Assembly: GCA_002887195.1 (NCBI GenBank)
Contig: PJAB01000028.1
Coordinates: 1 to 59,200 of the forward strand
From: Chrysochromulina parva
Taxonomy: Eukaryota > Haptophyta > Prymnesiales > Chrysochromulinaceae
Direction: 5' to 3'
Length of the DNA stretch: 59,200 nucleotides
Made by a program: the position numbers and the translations under genes. Shown here one piece after another: positions 48,101 through 55,564 of this stretch (positions are counted from its first letter, which is position 1; each line of letters begins with the position of its first letter). The notes beneath the pieces were generated by a model. That model searched no databases and was not told where the DNA came from. It was given only the letters and a program-made list of their open reading frames with translations.

Positions 48101-51100
48101 CCACCTGTGACACGGGCCCGCGCAACGTCGAGTGCCTTCGGATGCTGCTCAAGGCAAAGGCGGACCCAAACCAGGTCGACCACGACGGTGACCCGGCGAT
48201 CATCCGTACGATGATGCGTGATGACGAAGCCCAGAGCGCAGCGCTGCTCGAGGCAGGCGCGCGTGCGAATACTACCGATCATCACGGCATCAGCCTGGTG
48301 CAGCGCTTCGGCGCGCTCGCCCAATCCAAGATGCTCCGGCTCCTCATCCAGCATGGCGCCGATGTGAGCGGCGTGCTCGATCTCGTCCAGGTTGGTTTCT
48401 CGTCGGGGATGGTGAAGAAGCCGGTCGAGGCGCAAAAGGAGGTCTTGCAGCTGCTGCGTGATGCGCCCTCGGTGCGTGCGCGCTTTCTCGAGGAGCAGCG
48501 TGTCAAGGAGCAGGCGGAGAGGAGTCAGCAGGAGGCCGAGGCCCGACGAAAGGAACAGGAAGAGGAAGAGCGCCGTCGGCTGCAGGAACAGGCAGCGACC
48601 GAGCGACGCCGTGCGGACGACCGCAAGGTGCTCGTGGCGTGGCTGCGCGATACCTGCAGGCTGCCTGAGGACGAGTTGGTCAGCGTCGCCGACATCTTTC
48701 TAGAGGAGAAGTTCCGCACGGTCTCCCAAATCGAGGCATTGCAGGGGCGCAACCGAGAGCATTGGCCTGAGAAGCTCTCAAAAGGGCACCGTGTCAGCAT
48801 CGACGACGCGGTGCTGCGCACGCGCCCGCCGCCGTCGCCACTGGCACCGCCGCACGGCGCTGGCGTTCGGCCAGACCCGCTGCCGCCCGCCACCATCTTC
48901 CCGGGCACGCAGTACAACGCCGTCGCTCCGCCCAAGGTCCAACGTGAGGCTACTTCATCGTCGTCGTCGTCGTCGAGCACACCGATGCTGTCCAGCCAGC
49001 CACCGTCGTCCTCATCGAGCATGGCGATTCCGTCCACATCTCGAGCACCGTCCGAAGCATCCACGGCGTCGTCGAGCAGCCGCGAGATGGTCGAGCTTGC
49101 GCCGCTGCTGGCGCAGCGCTGTCACGAGCCCGACGCGGGCGTAGAGGACGTCGTAGCCTTCTTCGAGGCGATCAGGCTGCAGCAGTACGTGCCTATGCTG
49201 CGTGAACGTGAAGTGGACGGCCCGTACTTGCTCGAACTTGTTGAGCAGGGCATGGAGTCGCTCAAGGAGCTCGTGCCCAACAATCTGGATGCAACCAAGG
49301 TGCGCTCGAAGCTGAGGCCGCGCACTTCTATCATGTCCTCTACCTCGAGCAGTTTGCCACGCCCTCTACTACCGAAAAGTGAGAGCAAGCCGCTAAAGCA
49401 ACCAGCCAATTACGATCTTGTCAAGATCCTGGGACGAGGCGCGACGGGGCACACGGTGCTCGCCGTCGACAAGAAGACAGGCCAGCGCGTTGCAATCAAG
49501 CGCGTCGAGGTGGACGATGACTCGCAGGTGAGTGCCTATGATGCGTCTAAGTGCGTCTGAGTTCATCTGAGTGCTTCTCATGCTCGCAACTGCGGACCAT
49601 GTGCCTCAGGCGAACCGCGTCTTCGGGGAGTACACGCGGATGCTTCAGATGCGACACGAGCTGCTCGTCAAGGGCCATTCCATCTTCATCGAGGAACTCG
49701 ACTTGGGGCGGCGCCAAGTGAACATGGTGATGGAGTATTGTGAGGGAGGCGATCTCGCAGGCTTCCTCGCGCGCCAGATGCGGAGTGGCACGCCACCTAG
49801 CGAAGACGACGTGACGGGCAAGCTGACGATGGTGCGCACCCCACTCGAATCCATCCATGATGCCCTCTGACTGCGCAAGATGGCCTCTGATTCTATGTGC
49901 TTGCCCCCCCCTGTCATTAGCTGCTCATTGCGCTCGAGTACATTCACGGCGCGAAGATGGTGCATGGCGACATCAAGCCGGCCAACGTGCTGCTCTCTGC
50001 CGATGGCTCCATGCTGCGCCTTGCGGACTTTGGGCTCTCGCGCTTCTTGGCCGAGACGGGCGGCACGCGCATGGGCATGTCGATGCACGGCGCGAAACGG
50101 ACTGTGAACCCGACAATGGGCGGCGACACGATCGTGGGTACGTTGGGGTACCTGTCCCCCGAGGGGTACGCGGGCCGCTCGCATGTCAAGGAGCCGGCCG
50201 ACATCTGGGCCTTCGGCGTGATGGCGTGCGAGCTCGCCTCGGGTATTGCACCACCGGACCTGTGGCACAAGCCGGATTCGAGCTTCGTCGAGGAGCAGGT
50301 GGGCAAGATCCCACGCGAGTACCAGCCCGCCTTTGAAACGGCCGTTCGGGCGGCACTCGATCTGCGTGAAGCTCACCGCCCCTCCGCCACCGCGACGCTG
50401 CACGCGGCACCCTTTCTCGACTTTGTGGTGATGGACCAATACAAGCGGCATCGGCCGCCCGAGAAGGCGGGCATGGCGATCAAAAATGCCGATGCGCAGC
50501 CACACACGTCGACGATGGATACGATGAGGTCGTTGCTCGACACGATGCCGCTGCTCGAGCCGATGCGGGAGAACGGCCTGGAATGGATCAGGGAGCGCGC
50601 CGACGACGATGTGAGGCTCTGCGAATGCAACGTCGGCGGGATCGGTACGGATGCCGGTGCAAGCGCCGCCGGCGATCATGGCGATCCGAGTACCCGGGCG
50701 GCTGCCAAGCTGCTCGCGATGCTCGACCAAGCATCGAGCCACGTGTCAGCCACCAGCATCGCCACGCAACACACGGTCGACAAGGTGGTGCTGTGCAAGA
50801 GCAATTCGCGCTCGATGGCGTTCACGCTGGCCGCGAAAAAGCTCAGCCAACGCGCGGCTGACACGTCTACTTTTGGGCTTGCAAACGAGATGCGCGCGGG
50901 CGTCGGCGCGTCATCAGACACCGCGCCGGACGGCAACGAAGAGGCGCGTAAGAAGGTGCTCGAGCGTTTCCTAACTTGGTCGTCGCTCTGGTGCGACAAG
51001 CGGCTAGAGCACAGCCGTGTCTTGCTCGTCTATCACACGCCCCCATCGGAAGAGATCGCCCGCAAGATCCTGCTCGGTGGCTTCGCCAACCTGGGCAAGC

Positions 51101-51486
51101 GCGACGCCGGCTTCTACGGGAGCGGCATCTATGTGACGCTGGACCTGGACTATTGCATGGAATACGCCACGGAGAAGCGCGGATCTACACCGGTCATCGT
51201 GTGCGCGTTCGTCATGGGCGTCGCCTTCCCCGTCGTCGAGTCGCCAAAGAATTCGAATGGCTTCCTCGGCAAGCCTCTCGTCAACAAGGCGGACACGCAC
51301 CTCGTCGTTGTGTCGCGAAGTGATGGCGCTAGCGAGCCGATCCAGTTCGAATCCTGGGCTAGCACGCGCACTTGCACCGAGCTCGTCGCACAGAATGATT
51401 CGCAGGTGCTCCCGCTCGGTTACATGATGCTGACCAAAAAAGGGCTCGAAGTTCAGCGCCAGTCGTCTCGTGAACTTCAAGAGTGA
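45163..51486 (+). CDS. Giant UIM-PUB-KEG/MIB-like-ankyrin-SAM-kinase-ADP-ribosyltransferase protein
   Basis: Three exons (45163-49527, 49610-49831, 49921-51486; 2050 aa). The start is the first in-frame ATG; a 5' exon is possible. Order: UIM-like helix ~48-63 (DADLAQAMALSML); PUB domain ~75-161 (LLKVLSNVIEKPEELKYRSL, DAVAFLYACGF), a p97-binding fold; MIB/HERC2/KEG-like repeats ~255-510 (GVGSRVRVKKSVSAPAYGWG); about 15 ankyrin repeats ~561-1100; charged coil; SAM ~1326-1386 (VVAFFEAIRLQQYVPML); protein kinase ~1415-1700 with GRGATG, VAIK, HGDIKPAN (HGD not HRD) and DFG; ART domain ~1890-2040 with His in VYHTPPSEEIARKI, Tyr in GFYGSGIYVTLDLDYCMEYA and DSQVLPLGYMM where a catalytic Glu is expected. 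ANK-SAM-ART is the tankyrase order, with a kinase inserted. It is probably a mono-ADP-ribosylating or inactive ART; activity unproven. Confidence 0.88.
49528..49609 (+). other. Intron 1 (82 nt) of the giant gene
   Basis: Donor GTGAGT and acceptor GTGCCTCAG, phase 0, inside the kinase N-lobe. The interior holds imperfect repeats GTGCGTCTGAGTTCATCTGA with several CTGA sites. Without splicing the frame stops 33 nt in. Confidence 0.9.
49832..49920 (+). other. Intron 2 (89 nt) of the giant gene
   Basis: Donor GTGCGC, acceptor CTGTCATTAG, phase 0. The join restores ..KLTM / LLIALEYIHG.. of the kinase. It contains GATGCCCTCTGACTGC and GATGGCCTCTGATTC, matching the CTCTGAT units of other introns. 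Confidence 0.9.
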
Positions 51487-52038
51487 CTGACATGTGTGCG
51501 CGCTACCACGTGGGATACCCGGCCCGCAATTGCTCATCGCCAGTTACGGCACTGGATCCAGGATTGCCAATATTGCTGGGCGATCTGAATTACATGAAGT
51601 CCATGAATCACATGTGTGTCTCGAGACGTCTCGAGGTCAATGGTTGGGGAGGAATCCCAAGCGCTTAGCCCCGTGGGGGCTGTCGACTTTATGATTGTGT
51701 CGAGGCATGTGTCGAGGTATCAATGGTTGGGGTGGCCCTGCGGTGCGAGTCGGTAAGGGCGGGTATGGGAGGTTAACCCAGCCTGCGGATAGGTACCCGG
51801 TCGCATGGGATGCAAGGGTTCCGGCTTCCGGGAGCCTAGCCCTTAGGGCTTACGCGGCTCGCCGGATTGGGATTCCGTTCCATCAATGGACAAATGCGCG
51901 GTTGTTTTGTCCAGAGACCGCACAGAGGTGGGGGCCCTCGCTGCGATGTTGAGAACGGGGATTTTACGGAAGGCGATGGGAAAATGCTGTTGGAGTCTCC
52001 ACAACGCACGAAAAGTACAGACGCCGTGTTGAGCGCGC
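51487..52038. other. Intergenic with a diverged direct repeat
   Basis: Two related blocks (about 51610-51655 and 51703-51740) share ATGTGT, TCGAGG and TCAATGGTTGGGG. No gene is supported. Confidence 0.5.
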
Positions 52039-52866
52039 ATGTCGGCCTCGCGAGTCCTTGCGTTGCTGCTGTGTCTAACAACGACGGCGGTGGCACAATT
52101 TCGCTGCCGACTCGCCGACGTGCGCAACTCAATGGATGGCACATACCAATTTCCCGGGTGCGATGAGCTCCTGCTCAATGGCGAGCGCATAGGTGATAAC
52201 GGGGCCATGGAGCTAGCCAAAGCGCTCCGAAGCGACAAAAGGCTGCGGCTGGTCGACCTGTGGAGCAACGGCATCGGGCCAGCCGGTGCCAAGGCGCTCG
52301 CAGAAGCACTCTTTGTCAACGACAAGCTCGAGAAGCTCTACCTGAACGAGAATGCGATCGGCTCCGAGGGTGCAGCGGCCATCATCGCGGCGCTCGGTTG
52401 TCCTCGCAGCCAGCCTAATGCGTGCTCCAAGTCGTCCCTGCAGCACCTGTGGTTGAGTCGCAACCAGCTTGGGGACGCGGGCGCCAAAGCCCTTGCCGAC
52501 GGCCTGAGCGACGGCAAGGCACGCCGGCTGCAGGCGCTCGACTTGTGGGAAAATGGCATCAGCCCTGCTGGTGGCGTGGCCCTCGCGAAGGCGTTGAAGA
52601 CGAACTTCGCACTGCTGACACTCGAGCTGCGCGGCAACGCGCTCGGGGATACGGGCGCGCGCGCATTCGCTGAGCTCATGCCCAATAACCGCGCGCTCTC
52701 GACGCTCGATCTCAGCTCGAACGGCATCAGCCCCGCTGGCGCGGCTACGCTTATGGAGGGGCTCAAAGTTTCGACTGCGAACCCGTACCTCGTCCTTTTC
52801 GTGGAGCACGTGCCGCACATGCAGGCGACCTCATGGGCGCAGAAGGGCATGCCGAATGCGCCGTGA
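52039..52866 (+). CDS. Signal-peptide leucine-rich-repeat protein (RNH1/NLR-type LRR)
   Basis: 275 aa from the ATG at 52039. Signal peptide MSASRVLALLLCLTTTAVAQ, then a short Cys-containing cap (FRCRLADV, FPGCDELLL). About seven RNH1-type repeats follow (LRLVDLWSNGIGPAGAKALA, LEKLYLNENAIGSEGAAAI, LQALDLWENGISPAGGVALA, LSTLDLSSNGISPAGAATLM). These repeats form ligand-binding horseshoes and are normally cytosolic, so export or organelle import is notable. The C-terminus lacks a membrane helix. Function unknown. Confidence 0.85.
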   Translation: MSASRVLALLLCLTTTAVAQFRCRLADVRNSMDGTYQFPGCDELLLNGERIGDNGAMELAKALRSDKRLRLVDLWSNGIGPAGAKALAEALFVNDKLEKLYLNENAIGSEGAAAIIAALGCPRSQPNACSKSSLQHLWLSRNQLGDAGAKALADGLSDGKARRLQALDLWENGISPAGGVALAKALKTNFALLTLELRGNALGDTGARAFAELMPNNRALSTLDLSSNGISPAGAATLMEGLKVSTANPYLVLFVEHVPHMQATSWAQKGMPNAP

Positions 52867-53205
52867 GAGAGGACGGTGAGCGGCTCGGTGACGCGGCATT
52901 TTTTGTTGAAGAGACTGAGACTCTAAGACGTAAGAGTTTCGTGCGCTCGCCTGCGGCGCAGCGCGCTGGCTGAGCCTCAGGGAGCCTCGACCTCTCCGAG
53001 TTGATTCGTATTCACGATTCTTCGTTAGAGATTTTCAGAGCAAACACGTGTTGCTAACTTTCGCCCCTACGGCGTGCCGACGTAACGCTATACATGACGG
53101 CTACCAATCGAGTATAGATGGCAGCGGACCCGACGAGACGAGATGACATCACAAGCGCGTGGAGCGCCACACCTTGGTCCTTACGCCACACGTACGGACA
53201 TGCGG
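52867..53205. other. Intergenic between convergent genes, no gene seen
   Basis: AT-richer spacer of 339 nt. No supported feature. Confidence 0.5.
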
Positions 53206-54249
53206 TCATGGCTTGAGTCCGAGAGTGCGCGCGCGGTCCTTGAGGGCGACGCTCGTGCGTTTCGAATGGAAGCCACCGCCCGCAAGGATGGCCGCCCACT
53301 TGCCAAAGCCCAGTTCCGTCACGCCCCGCCGCAATGCGGTGTCCTCCGACGAGCGCCACGGCAACTTATGATGGCCGTGGCCACCGCCACCGCCGCCACC
53401 CCCACCGCCCACCGTGCTCTTGTTGGTGCCGCGTCCGCTGGGCTTGCTGATGCCATCGCGGCTGCCGAGATGAATTCTGCCGAGGTGGCTGCTGTTGAGG
53501 TGGCCTCTGTTGAGGTTGCTGCTGATGAGGTGGCTGCTGCCGAGGTGGCCGCCGCCGCCAGCGAGAGCGTCGCCAGCGCGAGGCGCGGCGCAGACGTCAC
53601 GCGTGCACGCAACCGTTTGCAGCGGCGTTCCGGGGGCGCATCCAGCACCGAGAACGGGAGAGGCTGCGGCAGGGCTGGTGGCGGAGGCGGGGGCGGGAGC
53701 CGTGGTGGGAGCGACGGCGGCTGCAGTCGCTCGGGGCGGCGCCGCCGGCCACAGCCGACCACCACCAGCCATTACCGCGAAGAGACTGAAGCATCGGCGT
53801 GGAGGGTCGGTAGGGAGCGGCTCTGAGCAGGTTGCCTTGTGAGGCAGTGGCATCGACCCGGGCCCTGGCGGCAGCGTCACCCGCACGCTATAGCGCGTCC
53901 GAAGTAGCTGCACGGCAGCCACCACCGCTGGGCGGCTGCCACGGATGATGAGCTCCCGCGTGCCGCGACCGCGGGTCCGGCCGGCCAGCGAGATGCTCGC
54001 GCCGCTCTCGGCGCGAAGCTGGTTGAGCCGATTGCCTCCAGGCCCTAGAAGCTCGGCTGCGACCTCATCGACCACCTGAGCGCATGCCTCGACCAGCGCC
54101 GCGGCCATGTGATCCTGTCCAGAACGGCCGGATCCGCTGCGAAGCCAACGCGACGCGCGTGAAGCCGGTGTGGCTGGCGCGACATTTATTGCGCAATACT
54201 TTGTAGCGGAGGGTTTCGTCAACTTTTCATTTTCGATATTGGTGACCAT
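53206..54249 (-). CDS. KH-domain plus telobox Myb-like protein
   Basis: 347 aa from the ATG at 54249; ATG at 54108 (MAAALVEACAQ) is an alternative. Residues ~60-120 form a KH domain with the nucleic-acid loop GPGG in AAELLGPGGNRLNQLRAESG and a following ELIIRGSRPAVVAAVQLL. The centre is Ala/Pro/Gly-rich with repeated SSHL-type units. The last ~55 residues resemble a Myb/SANT telobox: LPWRSSEDTALRRGVTELGF, GKWAAIL and TSVALKDRARTLG, close to the VDLKDKWR telobox motif of TRF/TRB telomere proteins. KH plus telobox in one chain suggests a protein binding both single- and double-stranded nucleic acid, possibly at telomeres; that role is inference. Confidence 0.78.
   Translation of the reverse strand: MVTNIENEKLTKPSATKYCAINVAPATPASRASRWLRSGSGRSGQDHMAAALVEACAQVVDEVAAELLGPGGNRLNQLRAESGASISLAGRTRGRGTRELIIRGSRPAVVAAVQLLRTRYSVRVTLPPGPGSMPLPHKATCSEPLPTDPPRRCFSLFAVMAGGGRLWPAAPPRATAAAVAPTTAPAPASATSPAAASPVLGAGCAPGTPLQTVACTRDVCAAPRAGDALAGGGGHLGSSHLISSNLNRGHLNSSHLGRIHLGSRDGISKPSGRGTNKSTVGGGGGGGGGGHGHHKLPWRSSEDTALRRGVTELGFGKWAAILAGGGFHSKRTSVALKDRARTLGLKP
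53467..53560 (-). repeat. Degenerate 15-nt repeat encoding Ser-Ser-His-Leu type units
   Basis: Successive GAGGTGGCTGCTG-like units on the plus strand code for the HLGSSHLISSNLNRGHLNSS region of the KH-telobox protein. Confidence 0.7.
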
Positions 54250-54357
54250 TTACGAGCGGGGCGATGATGCGGGCGGGGTCCCACGCACCCGCAAAGCGCA
54301 GCTCCGCGCAAGTTAGTGTGGGACGTCCAATCTCCAAGGACGGCCGGGGCGCTTGGC

Positions 54358-55185
54358 CTACGGTGCTTGAGCTTCGCCGTCCCTCTTGTATCGCTCGTAC
54401 AGCTTCCGGTTGTAGATGCGGCTGGACTGCAGACTAACCAGCTCTAGCCAGGCCTCCGCCAGGATCACCACAATGGTGAGAGGGTTCTTAGTCCGCACGA
54501 CCAAGTCCTCGTACGCAAAGGATCGCGATCCATCGGCTGATTTGACTGTGAGCGTTTTGGTGTCTGTCTTGGGGTTCTGTTGCAGGATCTGATGCATCTG
54601 CGCCCACGCGGCTTGCTCGTCGGAGCTTAGCGGCCGCAGCCATCGCGGGATGAGGCTTGTGAACAAGAGGCTGCCGAAGCTGGGTAGCAGCCCGCACCAA
54701 GTGGCCTTGAATGGGTTCGGCACGAACCCACAGAGAGCTATGCCGACAACCTGTTCCTGCCACGAGGTTGTGGCAGCGAACGTTTCTGCCGTGGCAAATA
54801 GCTCGTCCACGCTCTTCAGGTTGTGATGGTCCTCAAGCAGGAGCACCGTGCGCACCCAGTTGATTTTGATCCAGTTGAGCCTAAAGAATCCGACCCCGTA
54901 GCCAAAAATTGTCTTCGGATGGAACCCAAGCGTCCATGTCTTGGCCTTAAGCAAGGACCTCGCCATCCTCCAGAGCATTCCGAAACTCGCACCGGTGGTC
55001 ACCGCCTCCTTGTACGATTGCAACGCCAGCTGCGCGCTGCCGCCGAAAGTCGACCTTGCGCTGCCGCCACGCATGCGAAGCGCGCTGACTCGTTGAGAAC
55101 TGCTCGCGTGCCGGCCAGCGCACTGATTCGCTGTGCTCGTGCTCAGTGCCGCCGAGAAGCAGAGCACGATGCAGGCGAGGCGCAT
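54358..55185 (-). CDS. Signal-peptide protein, unknown function, possibly plastid or membrane
   Basis: 275 aa from the ATG at 55185. MRLACIVLCFSAALSTSTAN is a signal peptide, followed by a basic Ser/Gly/Arg-rich segment (SSSQRVSALRMRGGSARST) like a plastid transit part. The mature part is Trp/Leu/Lys-rich (KAKTWTLGFHPKTIFGYGVG, NWIKINWVRTVLLLEDHHN) with a hydrophobic block (CGLLPSFGSLLFTSLIPRWL) and a conserved-looking end (ELVSLQSSRIYNRKLYERYK). I do not recognise the family. (TTGAC)3 and TCGCGAGA strings lie about 100-140 nt upstream, as for other genes here. Confidence 0.72.
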   Translation of the reverse strand: MRLACIVLCFSAALSTSTANQCAGRHASSSQRVSALRMRGGSARSTFGGSAQLALQSYKEAVTTGASFGMLWRMARSLLKAKTWTLGFHPKTIFGYGVGFFRLNWIKINWVRTVLLLEDHHNLKSVDELFATAETFAATTSWQEQVVGIALCGFVPNPFKATWCGLLPSFGSLLFTSLIPRWLRPLSSDEQAAWAQMHQILQQNPKTDTKTLTVKSADGSRSFAYEDLVVRTKNPLTIVVILAEAWLELVSLQSSRIYNRKLYERYKRDGEAQAP

Positions 55186-55564
55186 GTTGTGAGTGCGCCG
55201 ACAGTCCGTTCCGTACTGTACCTGCTCTCGCCAAATCTCCCTCCCCGGCTGGGTATGAATTCACCGTTACGCGGGTTCAAGTAGGGTCAAGTCAAGTCAA
55301 CACCACACCCAAACCTCTCGCGACAAAATGGACTCCACTCCCAACAGTTTGCCGACTCCGGGTGACCAACTCTGGAAATCGAGCTCAAAAAGCTGGTCTC
55401 CAGTACCGTAGATCACGAGCTCAGAAAGCAGTGCAGTAATGTACCGTAGATCATGCAGCGTGACGTGGCGGCCATTCCCACGCTCGCCTCCGCCACGCAC
55501 GCACGCTGGCAGGAAGCGACCGTTTTCATCAGCCATGTCTGGCTTCACGGCACCGCGACGTTGC
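55186..55564. other. Intergenic 5' region with TTGAC array
   Basis: Contains (TTGAC)3 on the minus strand (55286-55300) and TCGCGA at about 55319. A 5' UTR intron ending GAGAGCAG at about 55222 is possible. No gene seen. Confidence 0.45.
55286..55300 (-). repeat. (TTGAC)3 pentamer array
   Basis: Three perfect pentamers on the gene strand about 100 nt before the ATG at 55185. Same unit as at 32174. Confidence 0.85.
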
